From assembly GCA_949751835.1 (NCBI GenBank), contig CATKHK010000062.1, positions 1-64,000 of the forward strand: 64,000 nt of DNA, written 5' to 3'. The DNA comes from Blepharisma japonicum (Eukaryota > Ciliophora > Heterotrichea > Heterotrichida > Blepharismidae). Position 1 is the stretch's first letter, and the number at the start of each line of letters is the position of its first letter. This document shows positions 31,201 through 42,289 of the stretch, piece by piece. The notes beneath the pieces were generated by a model. That model made no database searches, was not told the DNA's origin, and saw nothing but the letters and a program-made list of their open reading frames with translations. Position numbers and translations under genes: made by a program.

Positions 31201-33344
31201 TTTTGATGCAAGCAAGTAGTATTGAGAACGCAGAAATCCAAATTCCATTGTTTGGGATATTTTCGAATTATGTGATGACCGCTTATCCAAATATAAAAAT
31301 TACGTCCCAAGGGAGTATTGAGTTATTAGAAGATCATAAAATAAAAGGCAGAGAAATCATTGAAAAAATGTGCAGAGAAATATATGGCTATAATTGGAGG
31401 TATAAGCTATATGCTATGGTCTATATTATTTTGAATATTGCATCAGTTGCTGATATTGAGTTTTTGAATGCAGTCAGTGACTCTTTAACTCCATTAATAC
31501 TTGATGAACATGCTGATATCAGAGATACTGCTGCTCATCTGTTTAATTTTATTCTCAGGCTAAAGACTTACCTCACTCTTCCAAAAGCTTCATTATCTGC
31601 TCTTCCTATGACTGATTTTTCTGAAGATACCCGCTACCTTGACCTATCTAATATTTCTACAGCAAATCTAGGGAAATTACATCAAGGATGGTCAATTCTG
31701 CCAGACTCCATTAAAAATTATCCAGAAGCTGTTTATACTGAGTCTCACGATTCTCTATACAATTTACTAAATAATGAAGAAAAAGTAGAAAAACTGCTAC
31801 AATTCTTAGTTGTGAAGCACCAAATTGAGACTGAAGAAACCCAAATTAGCAACCCAGCTGCACACTCCTCAAATCATGCTCTTGAATTCTTAAATAACCC
31901 TGCAAAATTAGTCAATTTCATCCTAGAGCAGCCTATTAAGAGAAAATTCTCTAAAGGCGCCTATTTTTCAGTATCGAAAGCAAACTTCTTTAAAGGAATT
32001 GGCAGAATTTATGGTCCTTCAGGGGTAAGAATTTTGTTATCAAAAGCAAGGTCTTTGATTTCTCAAGAAAAAGAATCACAAATTGTTTTATCAGAAGTCC
32101 TTGCAGGTGTATTTCGGTCGATGAAATATTGGGATTCTCAGAGTAAGGCCGTTTTTTATAGCTTTTTTGAAGAGGTTATCAGAAACTGCTCATTAGAGTC
32201 CAGTGGAAGCTGGCAAAGAAGTATTGAGTATATATGCAAAAAACAGTCGCCACATAAAATTTTACCAATTTATAGGATTTTATATAGTAATTTGTCAGTT
32301 TCTGCTTCAACCAAATTGAGAAAAATCCTGAAATTGCTGTCTAGATTTGTTGGGTATTTAGGATGGAAAGGAATTGAGATATATCCAGAGCTTGTTTTAT
32401 CGTTAGGCAATTTGCCATCTGATTATTTCGCTTCATTAAGAATTACTTCTAGTATTTTGCTAGGGAAAATCATTTCTGCTACTGGGAGATTTATGAAAAA
32501 TAATGAAGAAACCCAAAAATACTTGAAAATCGAAATAGAGCCTGGCAAATACTGGGGTGTTTTTAAGCCTGCAGCAGCTTATATTACAAATATTCAAGCA
32601 ATAGAAGAGTCATTATACAGTCATCTGCTGATTGAAATATATAGACAGCTATATAGGGTTCAAAACTCAGAATGGAACTTAATATCTTATATCAACCTTG
32701 GCATCCAAAAGATATTAGAGTTCCTCGAAAGTGCTGATTCCAAGCTTTCCCTTGAAGCTTCTACTGCAATTGCTGAAATATTTTCATCAAAAATATCCCC
32801 AAGCATTTTTTCTAACCTTTTGCAATTATTTATAAAATCTGAAGGGGTTTCTTGGCAGTCAATGAATATCAAGATTCATACTCTGGCTTATTTTTGGTAC
32901 TACAATCAATTTTCTGTGCCATATCCAGACTTTTCTCTGCTGTTTTTCGACCCAAGGCCTGAAACTAGAAATACTAGCAAGTCATGCTTGGCGCTGGTGT
33001 TAAAGGTGGTTCCATCTGAACAAAAGAATGGATTTTATAGTAAATGTCTTGAGCTTGGAAAAGAAAAAGATATTTCTAATAAAATTGCTTATGCGTTTGG
33101 GCTAAGTTCATTGATTTTAAGTTTGGAAGAATTTATGGAGCCTTGGAAAGGAGATGCAATAGTCAAGTTGTGTAGGATGAAAAGAGAAGGGACAGAAATA
33201 TCATCCTGCGTGAATTCTACAATGGCTGATTTCTGGAAGGTTCACAAGCCTCTGTGGAATACACAGCACTTTAGGGAAAAGTTTACAGATGAGGCAATTG
33301 ATGTTGTGAGTGGGTTTAACAGTGAGCATTCATATTTCGCTTAA
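28266..33344 (+). CDS. PSME4: Proteasome activator PA200/Blm10
   Basis: 1692 aa, the longest gene here, read through one TGA (28599-28601). HEAT-repeat alpha-solenoid throughout. The C-terminal half follows PA200/Blm10: GAYFSVSKANFFKGIGRIYG (human NFDD/FWKGLFRNF region), SEVLAGVFRSMKYWD, and LLFFDPRPETRNTSKS. The last ~40 residues align well with human PSME4 (STMADFWKVHKPLW against STVSEFRRTHHDNW; FREKFTDEAIDVV against KQQFTEDQLLVL). The very end is YFA, where PA200 and Blm10 have YYA, the HbYX tail that opens the 20S gate. Usual family length is 1,800-2,100 aa, so this one is somewhat short. It caps 20S proteasomes in the nucleus. Confidence 0.88.
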
Positions 33345-33405
33345 CTAATTCAATTTCCTTATTTCCATTTTAATTATAATCATCAAAATAACCTTAAAAT
33401 TTTAA

Positions 33406-34806
33406 ATGGCAACGGATTATCTGAAAAGAGCCATAGAAGCATCTTATTTTCTTCCTTATATTATAGATACAACCAAAGATGTTACTCAAGAAGTTTTCGT
33501 AAAGGTTTGTGACATCGCCAAAATGAAATATTATTTAAAACATAAAAGATCAAAATCGTCAAAAAAAGACAAAAAACATAATATTACCGAAGAAAGGAGA
33601 CACTCCATATCTGAAAAGCCTATAAAACGAGAAGAAAACCCCGAAACGCGTAAAGAAAAAGCAAAAGAAATTAAAAGACTTCTTAAAAAGCTGCAGAAAG
33701 AGAAGTCAGAACGACATAGGAAGCTGCAAGAATTGGACGAAGAAGCAAAAAGGAAGCTCGAAGAAGATATAGAACTTGAAGAAATTTTAAAACAAAAAAG
33801 AGAAGAAGAGTTAAAAAAAGAAAGAATAAATAATACTTTGAAAAGAAGAGAAAAAGAAGAACAACACAAAAAAGAGCTTGAAAACTGGAAAAATTTAACA
33901 GAAAAAGAGTATAAAAACGTAATAAGCCAAAAATACTTGCATGAAAAAATTGAAGAATCATATATAACTCAAGTGGTCATGCCTGAGCTTGAAAAGAAAA
34001 AAGCTGAGCTTGCTCAAAAAAGACTGTTGTTTCAGCCTATTAATAGAGGAGAAATTATAGAGCATGCTAGAAGGCATGATGAAATAATTAAAGATCTCCA
34101 AGTCCGCCGCGAAAAAGAAGCTCTCAGCCAGTCTATTGACATGCAGTATCATCAAATCTCGAAAAGTTTCCATTCGAAAGCACAAGATACTCTGAAAGAA
34201 GAAGAAAAAAGGCTAAAAGAAGAAAAAGACAAAGAAGAGCTTGAAAAAAAGCAGAGAATTGAGAAAAAAAATCAATATGCTGAGCTTGTAAAAGAGCTCT
34301 ACCGGCCAACCGTTGATGAATTTAAAAGGCAAGAGATGAAGTTACTTGTAGAAAAATTAAAACTCCCCGTAAGACAAAAATTATATGGAATAAACTCAGC
34401 TAATACATATGAAATTTCTACCGCAAATGGATCAGTCACCGAAAAACATAGGCGAAAATGATCAAAAAACCCTATGGTACCAGAACCTCCTCAGAAAAAA
34501 GAAGGTAAAAAAATAGATTTTCTAGCAGAAATGAGAATTATAAGACGCTCTCAAGGATCAGTTACGAGAAAATACGACCTTGAAAAGGATTTAATGAGTT
34601 ATGACCTTCACGATGAAGATAACACACAGAAGCTTAAAGAAAAAACTGAACTATTCGATAAAGAAATTTCAAGGAAAGAACGAATTTTGAGCTCGAAATT
34701 AGCTCATCCGAAAAGCATAGATTTTGCTGGCGAACTTAACGACATGATAATCAGTTCTATAAGGGCGAAACTGGCTATTGTCAATGCGTCGGTGGATTTA
34801 TCATAA
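33406..34806 (+). CDS. Highly charged long-helix protein
   Basis: 466 aa, read through one TGA (34459-34461). Residues ~60-180 and ~240-310 are Lys/Glu/Arg-rich and should form long charged helices (for example EEILKQKREEELKKER). The N-terminal ~40 residues are less charged and include DYLKRAIEASYFLPYIID and VFVKVCDIAKMKYYL; the C-terminal ~110 residues are mixed helical. No specific family. Ciliate axonemal and basal-body proteins often look like this. Confidence 0.7.
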
Positions 34807-34985
34807 TTTTTTAATAATTTCTTATTATAACCTAAAAAGGATCAGGTCTCAGGTTTTTTAAAACTTCGAGGGATAATTTTTAAAATATTTTAATCAAAGT
34901 AAATATTTTTCTGAAATAATAATTTTAAGTTTCTACCTATTTTTCATATAAAATCTAAAATAAATTCAACAAATAATAATAGACT

Positions 34986-35729
34986 ATGCGCTTCCTTTTT
35001 GCAGCGGCGTTGCTGAGCATCACTTTTGCTGCCACAGTGGAAGAATGCTTAACTCAAGTGCAAGCAGGAAAGTTTGAAACCCCTTGCCTGATGCTTTTGT
35101 TTAGCAAACTCCTTGGCTACGGAATGGTGTCAGCCTCTCTTATGCTAAAATTCCCTCAGATCTTAAAAATCGTCCGCGCAAAAAGTGTGGCAGGGCTCTC
35201 TCTGACTTCTTTTTACGTAGAAACACTCGGGTTTTCCCTTATTGCAGCTTACAATATTCACAATAAGCAGCCATTCAGCACTTATGGCGAAAATGTGACG
35301 CTCACAGCCCAATGCTGCTTACAAGTCTTATGTTACTGGTACTTTGGGAATATTAACACCAAGCACAAGATTTCTGTTCTATTTTTCTTTGCATTTGCAT
35401 GGATTCTTCCTTTATTCAGCGAAATTTTACCACAGAGCTTGTGGATTATTGCTCCAAATATTAACTTATGTATGAACTTTATCGTGAAAGGATCACAAAT
35501 ACTGACTAACTGGAGAAATGGGTCAACTGGACAGCTTTCTTTTATTACAAACTTTATGAACTTTGGAGGGACTTCAGCAAGAATTTTCACGACTTTTACA
35601 GAGCTGAAAGACCCATTCTTGCTGTTCAATTATAGCTTTGGGACTTTTCTAAATGCTGTTATTGTGTTTCAGCTGGTTTATTATTGGAATGTTTCTATTG
35701 AAGAGAAGAAAGAGAAAAAGGCTGACTAA
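34986..35729 (+). CDS. MPDU1: MPDU1/Lec35, dolichol-phosphate-mannose utilisation (PQ-loop)
   Basis: 247 aa, seven predicted membrane helices. Two PQ-loop repeats are visible: LMLKFPQILKIVRAKSVAGL (~55-75) and FIVKGSQILTNWRNGSTGQL (~164-185). Segments AKSVAGLSLTSF, FPFSSWGE-like QPFSTYGEN, GSTGQLSFIT and GTSARIFTT match MPDU1 of animals. MPDU1 is an ER protein needed for use of Dol-P-Man and Dol-P-Glc in N-glycan and GPI synthesis. The N-terminal 16 residues look like a signal peptide. Confidence 0.92.
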   Translation: MRFLFAAALLSITFAATVEECLTQVQAGKFETPCLMLLFSKLLGYGMVSASLMLKFPQILKIVRAKSVAGLSLTSFYVETLGFSLIAAYNIHNKQPFSTYGENVTLTAQCCLQVLCYWYFGNINTKHKISVLFFFAFAWILPLFSEILPQSLWIIAPNINLCMNFIVKGSQILTNWRNGSTGQLSFITNFMNFGGTSARIFTTFTELKDPFLLFNYSFGTFLNAVIVFQLVYYWNVSIEEKKEKKAD

Positions 35730-35857
35730 TTTATTAGAAATTTAGAATAATATGATTTTTATATAAATTACATTGGATTTTTAAGAATTTTTTATGTGGT
35801 TAAGAAGATTTATAAATTAACATAAATTAATTATAAACTATTGCACTATACATAAAA

Positions 35858-37312
35858 TTAAAAATCAAAGCTCCTCCTTGCGGATCGAGCTGTATACACT
35901 GAAAACCCGGATCTTTTCGCTGATCGCGAAAAGCTTGATGATTTTTGAAAAGGAGTATTAGAGTACTTATGAGAATAAAACATATCTTTTTCTTCAATAT
36001 AAAGCTGGAGTAGTCTATTTGTATTTAAACCTGTCTTATAAACACTCGTAGGAGTGCTTTGGTCAACACTGTTATGTTTTCTCTCTGTTAAATACGCTTG
36101 TGAAGCAATAGCAGTTGCAAGCTCTAAATCTGATGGTTTAGGGGTTGCAATTTTTGCAATTGGCAAAGGGGTAAAAGCCAACTGCTGGTTCACGCTAGCT
36201 TCATTAGACTCGTTATAAGTTTCATATATGCTACATCTTCTCTTAACCCTTTCAGTCTGAATAGTATTAACTAAATCTTTCAAGCTTTTAATATTTTTTG
36301 TATCCTTATGTATTTTCTTTATAATATTAGCATCAAAAGTGGGTAACTTAATATTTGTATTGGTTTCTATCATTTTCTTTTTTCTTTCAATTTTTTCTTT
36401 TATTATCTCATTCATACGGATTTTTTCAAAGGTTTTGGCCATCATATCCACAAATAAAGGGCTGTGTTCTTTCTGGGGATGGTTTATATCGAATTTCGGT
36501 TTAGAAGCTTCCCTTGGCTTTTTAAGAGATTTAAATGATGAAATTGGCATTAAATTCATCTCAACTTTGCCGTCTTCTTCGTCATCTGATATAGTCTCAG
36601 TGTAGCGTAAAGTGACTTTTCTTTGAGTTTGTCTTGGCATTTCAAATAGAGGCAGATGTATAACAGTCTCTTTTCTTGCGTTTTCTTTGACGTACTCTAA
36701 GCTATTGAGCCTTATTAGGTGCAAATGGCCACTTCCATCTATTTCGAGGTCATATTGAAGCTTTTGTATAAGCTTATTTGTGACTTGATAGATAAGTTCA
36801 GCCATAAAAATCGTAAACGCTTCAGTTTTTTCAACAATCGCCATATCCTTTATAGGCTTTCCACCTTCTTTATTGAATTTTCCAATCAATATTTCACTCC
36901 TCAGCTCTCCTGACTCTTGCCAAACTCTTACTTTTAAAATATTCCTAGAGTATGTTTCTAGAAGCGCCATATGAATACTCCTGACTTGTAAACCGTGAAG
37001 CTGATTTTTTGAGAGATCAACGATATCTTTTGCAGTAAGTACTTTACGGCCTCTTGTATGATAGAGGTAAACGATTACTTTGTCAGGCTCATATTCATAT
37101 AACATAGGTGCTCTCATATTAAGAAACTGCACAAGCATAAACCTAGTATGACTTATATTTCTGATAGAGTTCTCTATAACTTTGCCAAGTTCATCATTTG
37201 TATATCAAGCTTTCAGTTTGTCTCCTCTACAGATCCCAGTTTCGAGGATGCGGATTGTAGACTTTTTCTCGTGAAGAGTAGATAAAAACCACTCGTGACA
37301 ATGATCCTCCAT
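35858..37312 (-). CDS. Hypothetical protein, globular N-terminus and basic Ser-rich tail
   Basis: 484 aa; the start at 37310-37312 (MEDHCHEWFLSTLHEKK) adds 58 residues and reads one TGA as Trp (LKAWYTNDEL). Residues ~1-210 look globular, with beta strands and helices (DKVIVYLYHTRGRKVL, LKVRVWQESGELRSEI, EAFTIFMAELIYQV). The remainder is basic and low complexity, ending in an Arg/Ser-rich tail (SRSAKRSGFSVYTARSARR). No known family recognised. Confidence 0.7.
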
Positions 37313-37440
37313 CTATTTATATTTTGAGTAATATAAATTCTTTTAAGGTAATGATATTATGGAAATTTATTATAGCTTCATTATAAAGTTTTGTTTAAAA
37401 ACTGACTAAAATTAGGGGAAATTAATATTAAATAATAAAA

Positions 37441-37665
37441 TTATTTTTTCTGCTTTTTTGAAAGCCCAGCTGTGAACTTGTTTTGGGTAACGAAATCTTT
37501 TTTGAAATTTGGGATTGGGGTGAGAGGAGGAGAATCACTTTCTTTAGGCTCTTCTAGTATATCTTTATTAAAAGCATACATTAAAAGCTGCTTTATTTCT
37601 AGAGTGTCTTTATGGATCTCATTCAATTTTCTTTGAGATTCCTTTAAAAATTCTTCTATGTCCAT
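37441..37665 (-). CDS. Small helical hypothetical protein
   Basis: 74 aa. A helical N-terminal half (EEFLKESQRKLNEIHKDTLE) is followed by a Pro-rich, basic tail (SDSPPLTPIPNFKKDF). No family recognised. It lies 128 nt upstream of the start of the preceding minus-strand gene and is too short for strong coding evidence, but the composition is coding-like and it starts with a good ATG. Confidence 0.45.
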   Translation of the reverse strand: MDIEEFLKESQRKLNEIHKDTLEIKQLLMYAFNKDILEEPKESDSPPLTPIPNFKKDFVTQNKFTAGLSKKQKK

Positions 37666-37868
37666 ATTTAAATATTCTTTATCACAATAATTTTAAAATT
37701 TTGCAGCTCTCATTTATAGCACTAATTTTCTTCAAGAACTACTATGATTATGATATATAAAATTTCAACTCAAAGCAAAAATATTACTCTTATTCTATCT
37801 CAATAAATATTAGGATTAATACTCTAATAAATCATAATTTATTATGAAAAAAACTTATTAAATTTTCA

Positions 37869-38846
37869 CTAATAAGTTGGTGTTCCAAGAGTCATTTGAT
37901 TAGTTTCAAACCCTCCATTCTGCTTAAAATGCTGATTTTCTTTAAAATTGCTATACAGTGTAAAAAGCACATGCAGACTTTCTATCAAGCTTTTTCCATT
38001 TGATAAGTTATAAACTGGGATATCTAAAATTGAGCAAACCATCCCAACGTATTTTCCAAGATCCATATCAATATCAGGCCCTGGCAATTCAATTCTGTCT
38101 AGTGCGGTTTCTATATCAGGATGCCAAACGTCCATTAAGTTGTCAATATCTGGCATATTCTGTGAGTATTTAAAAGTAGCAGGTGGTTTTGTCCTATGAA
38201 TATCTGCAATAGAGCTTATCCATTTGCTGATAAGCCTAGGATTTTTATCAGCATTTTCTATAGACCTAACTGTAACTCCTCCAGGAGTTCCTGCTCTATG
38301 CTGCTTAAAACCACATGCTAATATCCTTTGTTCTAAAATAGCTGGATTAGTTTGGTTTAGCTTTGGCTCATCTAAAACTACTAAGCCTAAGTCTTCTTGG
38401 GCGCCATCAGGTCTTGGAACTTTTAAAAATGCATCCACTTCTCCTACCGACGGGATATATTCAGGCACAAACGGCCTTATTTTGGTGCCTAAATCGACTT
38501 GTTGAGGTTTATATCTTTGGATATACTGGAAGAGCTCTTTAACTTCTGATGAAACTTTTAAATCTTGGTAATCTGCTGGGTTATAGGCACCTTTTATGTT
38601 GATTTCTTGGCCTTCGTCGGATTCGCTATTTTCGAGACCTTTTTGGCCGTATTGGTTTTGGCTTAACATTCCGTTCTGAGGGCTTGAAGTGCCTGAGTCG
38701 TTAAAAGAATTGTCTTCAAGGCCTTCATGTTGGCCTGACTCACTTGGGTTGCTTGGGATATCTCCTTCGCTACTTCCAACACTGTAGGATTTATCATATT
38801 GCCTATCTTTTACTTCCTCTTCAGATGAATTCTCTTCAAAGTCCAT
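37869..38846 (-). CDS. IFT46: IFT46, intraflagellar transport complex B
   Basis: 325 aa ending at TAG. The N-terminal ~85 residues are acidic, Ser/Gln-rich and variable. The core ~86-310 matches IFT46: GAYNPADYQDLKVSSEVKEL, FQYIQRYKPQQVDL, RPFVPEYIPSVGEVDAFLKV, LGLVVLDEPKLNQ, NPRLISKWISSIADIHR, MPDIDNLMDVW and SILDIPVYNL. IFT46 is a core IFT-B subunit needed to bring outer dynein arms into cilia, so it works with the docking-complex gene at 8.8 kb. Confidence 0.96.
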   Translation of the reverse strand: MDFEENSSEEEVKDRQYDKSYSVGSSEGDIPSNPSESGQHEGLEDNSFNDSGTSSPQNGMLSQNQYGQKGLENSESDEGQEINIKGAYNPADYQDLKVSSEVKELFQYIQRYKPQQVDLGTKIRPFVPEYIPSVGEVDAFLKVPRPDGAQEDLGLVVLDEPKLNQTNPAILEQRILACGFKQHRAGTPGGVTVRSIENADKNPRLISKWISSIADIHRTKPPATFKYSQNMPDIDNLMDVWHPDIETALDRIELPGPDIDMDLGKYVGMVCSILDIPVYNLSNGKSLIESLHVLFTLYSNFKENQHFKQNGGFETNQMTLGTPTY

Positions 38847-38980
38847 TTTAAGTTATTTTATTTAAAATAAAGAAATAATTTTTAATATATTGAATAAGCT
38901 CAATAGTAACTTTTTGGGATATTTATAAAAAATCTATATAAGCTAAATTTTAATTTAAAAATAAATTAAATAAATTCTAC

Positions 38981-39655
38981 CTACTTTCTCGCGTATTGTG
39001 CTCTTTTTGCTCTTATAATCATTTTTCTCCTTATCTCCTGCTCATCATCATTTAGCATTAATTCAGCGCAGGGATCACAATATCAATCTCCTTGAGGCTG
39101 TCTCCTATAATCAAGGCATTCTAAGTGGTAGATATCACCGCATCCTTCACATTTAACACATATATTTTCATCACCTATCCCTTCGCGGCATTCTTTACAA
39201 TTTTTGTGTTCTCTTTCTATAGAAAAATCAGCTTGATTATTCACATCTTCATCTGAATCTTCAATTTTTACAGGATTTGAATATGAAGAGTGCATTGCTC
39301 TTGTCCTTGGTAAGTGTTGTGAGTTATTTTTGACGGCTTCTCCATTATTTTCAGGTATAAATTCAAGAGGTTGCATATACTTGTATTGAAGCCTGAATAG
39401 TTCTCTTTTTCTTTTCAGGTCAGCTTTTTCTAATGTATTTATGTTAACTGTTTTTTTGCGGATTTTTCTTATTTCTAGGTATTCTTCTGGGCTATCAACT
39501 GTAATTATTTGTTTTTCTTGGTCTCTGTAAGTAAATACTGGTTGTACAAGACCAAATAATTCAGATGCTTTTCGTCGTAAATCTTCAATGGTTTGTGGAG
39601 CTGGGTTTACTATCCTGATTTCATCGAAAAACTGCAGTTTAAAAATCTTATTCAT
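38981..39655 (-). CDS. PB1 domain plus PHD finger protein
   Basis: 224 aa, ending at TAG. Residues ~1-75 resemble a PB1 domain (KIFKLQFFDEIRIV, QTIEDLRRKASELF, FTYRDQEKQIITVDSPEEYL). Residues ~148-200 are a PHD finger of C4HC3 type: CKECREG, CVKCEGCGDIYHLEC, then DWYCDPC, where the conserved Trp before the last Cys pair is a TGA codon (39083-39085). PHD fingers usually read histone H3 tails; a PB1-PHD fusion is unusual and would link chromatin reading to hetero-dimerisation with another PB1 protein. Confidence 0.8.
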
Positions 39656-40003
39656 TATATTTCTTCAAAAATTGCCTAAAATCTATGGGAGTTTTTCAGG
39701 AAAAATGGAAATTTCGTCAAAGGTTTTTCGTTAAAAGGCATTTTATTTTAAAATTCAATAAAATAGTAATTAAGCTAAATTTTATAGAATATTGAATTTA
39801 ATTAAATTACTCAAAAAAATTAATAGTTTCATTAAAATCTTACAAATTTGTTTAAAATTCAATAAATATTACCGATTCCAAAGTAGAAATTTAATTCTTT
39901 TTAATTATGATATATAGAAACAAAATATAGCTATATTTGACTAATTTCATCAACCTATTTATCCAGTTAAAACCTTTACGAGTGGCAGAAGATTAATAAT
40001 AAA
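39656..40003. other. Divergent AT-rich spacer
   Basis: About 350 nt between the PHD gene and NAC-beta, transcribed away from each other. Very AT-rich; no gene seen. Confidence 0.5.
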
Positions 40004-40462
40004 ATGGAAGATCCAGAAGTAATCCAAGCCCGAGCTAAACTTGCTGCAAAATTCGGTGACAAAGCTCGCTTAGGCGGCAAAGGCTCTATGAAGCGAAAAC
40101 AAAAAATCGTCCACAAGAGCAGCAGTGTCGACGACAAGAAACTAAAATCTTCCCTGAAAAAGCTAGGAGTACAGCCATTACCTGCAATAGAAGAAGTCAA
40201 TTTCTTTAAAGATGACAGCACAGTGCAGCATTTTGAGAACCCAGAAGTTCAAGCCAATGTGAAAGACAATTTCTTCTTAATATCAGGGAAAAATGAGGTA
40301 AAAGCAATAAAAGATCTGATGCCTGGAATCATCACACAACTAGGACCAAAGAATATGGACTTTTTGAAGGATTTTGTGCAGTCTGCTAAGAAAGATGATA
40401 AGGAAGATGTGCCAGAGCTGGTAGGAGACAAGAATTTTGAAGATATTGCAAATCAAGAATAA
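40004..40462 (+). CDS. BTF3: Nascent polypeptide-associated complex beta subunit (BTF3)
   Basis: 152 aa, standard length. Landmarks: RLGGKGSMKRKQKIVHK (ribosome-binding RRK(X)nKK-type region), KKLGVQPLPAIEEVNFFKDD, STVQHFENPEVQANVKDNFF and ITQLGPKNMDFLKDF, the NAC domain. It forms a ribosome-bound chaperone with NAC-alpha. A short acidic tail ends the protein. Confidence 0.95.
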   Translation: MEDPEVIQARAKLAAKFGDKARLGGKGSMKRKQKIVHKSSSVDDKKLKSSLKKLGVQPLPAIEEVNFFKDDSTVQHFENPEVQANVKDNFFLISGKNEVKAIKDLMPGIITQLGPKNMDFLKDFVQSAKKDDKEDVPELVGDKNFEDIANQE

Positions 40463-42289
40463 TTAAGCATATGCTGGTTTATAATGGTAATAAAATAGAT
40501 TGAAAGTATTTGAGGATGCTTGAAAGAGAGAATATGAGTGGGAAATTGCAAAATATGCTAAAATGGCATAAAATTTAAAATATGGCTTTAGCGGGGTTGT
40601 CGAATTAAAATTAACGCGATATGTGAGTGCTATAAGTTAATTATACGTATAAAAAGAATAGTGCTTATTAGTCAGCTTATTTTATTTTTTTGTAAATTGC
40701 CGATTTTTAAAAATAAAAATCTTTGAATCTTGAATCAAATAATTATTTACTTAATCACTGACTTTTATTCCCTTTTAATATTTTAAAATTGATTTTTTTC
40801 TCTTTCTATCTCGCTTATATCTTAACTAAAACTTTCTGAATTTTTATTAATTAACGAGCATATTAAAAAACACTCTGTAAACTTGCAGGCCTTTTCTTCT
40901 TTATAAAAAGACTTGTTCAGTTCTTTGCAGATTTATTTTAAATAAATTTCGATCTATTTCAAAATTTCCTTGATTTTTTTGCAATACATTCCAGGCGTAT
41001 CTTTTTGGATTCTTTACCGGTTTATCTTCTTCAAAATCAAAATCATATAAAAATGATTTTTCCCCTATAATTGTATGTAATTCGGTCTTCATTTGAGCTA
41101 AAAACTCATTTACATAGTCACAGTCGCTTTCTCTGTAATTTAAGAGCTCCATATATTTCTTTATCGCCATTCTAGAATCGATGCTAAAAATGGCCAAGTC
41201 CTGAGTGCTTAGTGATATAAGATATTTTAAGATATTAATTGTTCTTTTAGAATGTTCTAAATTATAATTTGTTAAGTAATTAAATAAATAAGGAAGTAAG
41301 TTAAAATTTAAGAAGGTTTGTTACAAATTTATTTTTAACTTAATTTTATATTATTTTAAGCAATCGATTACTTTCTTATTAAATTTTCGATGCTAATAAT
41401 GATATATTAATTGATATTGCCCAGGATGATCCAAAGCAATCCTGAAATATATGAATTGCACAATAGAAATTATAAATATGTCCGAGGATAGGATATTTTT
41501 TCAAATTATTATAATAAATTTGAGACTTAAAAGTATCCAAATAAGCAATTTTGCATATAAACTCATATAATTTCAAAGAGGCTTAAGTTTGCATGAGGTT
41601 ATTATAATTCCAAAATATACAATTTTCATTATAAATATTTTAATTTCTAAAATGGCGAAATAGTAAAACTTCCTATTCTGATAACTCTTATTTTCCAATA
41701 TCCTTTTTAGCCTAGAAATATTTTATAAATGGCATCAAAACTAATCAACTAAGAGTCTTACTAAATCACTGAGACAAAACTGCGCGACAGCCAGCGATAG
41801 TTGTACAGTCTCAATACCAGTTGATATATTTTGCCTTCCACTTTAAAAAGGCTCTACTCTGCAATTACTACAAATTGAAAAGCACTCAATAAAAGAAATA
41901 AGGAAGATATCAAGAAATGAGCATTTTTATGTGGATAGTGAAAAATACTTATTTATGATAGATGATACTCGAGTTAGTAAGATAATTAAATTTTTGATAA
42001 GATTTACAATGATGGGTTGATAATTAAATATTTGTTCAAGCACACCTGTATTTATAATTTAATTAATATATTGAAGATAGTAATTTAAATTAAGATCTTG
42101 CTTCAAATTTACTTTTCAAAGCTATACACTCCTGCAAGGAAATGAGTTTTACATCTCTTATGGAAATTAATCTAGTACTAATGAGCTCGCCTAAGGCACT
42201 TAAATTAAAATCAAGTATAATAAACTTCATTGATATAAGAGATTATGTAAATTTAAAATAAGAATGAGTTATTTTTTGTTATATGCTCT
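40463..42289. other. Accessory region, mostly non-coding with decayed frames
   Basis: AT-rich DNA with no intact gene. The only sizeable open stretch is the fragment at 40901-41305 (separate entry). A patch near 41760-41850 has coding-like composition but stops in all frames. No RNA gene is recognised. Confidence 0.45.
40901..41305 (-). pseudogene. Fragment of a host gene, start missing
   Basis: A minus-strand frame of ~134 codons stays open from about 41305 to a TAA at 40901 but has no upstream ATG in frame that gives a plausible start. It encodes helical sequence (INILKYLISLSTQDLAIF, DSRMAIKKYMELLNYRES) resembling alpha-solenoid repeats, ending in FKINLQRTEQVFL. It could be the C-terminal part of an ARM/HEAT-type protein left behind by rearrangement, or the last exon of a gene whose 5' exons I could not find. 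No family named. Confidence 0.4.

Noticed and set aside
41760-41850. Possible tRNA or small RNA in a GC-richer patch
   Set aside because: No cloverleaf or A/B-box pair could be drawn.
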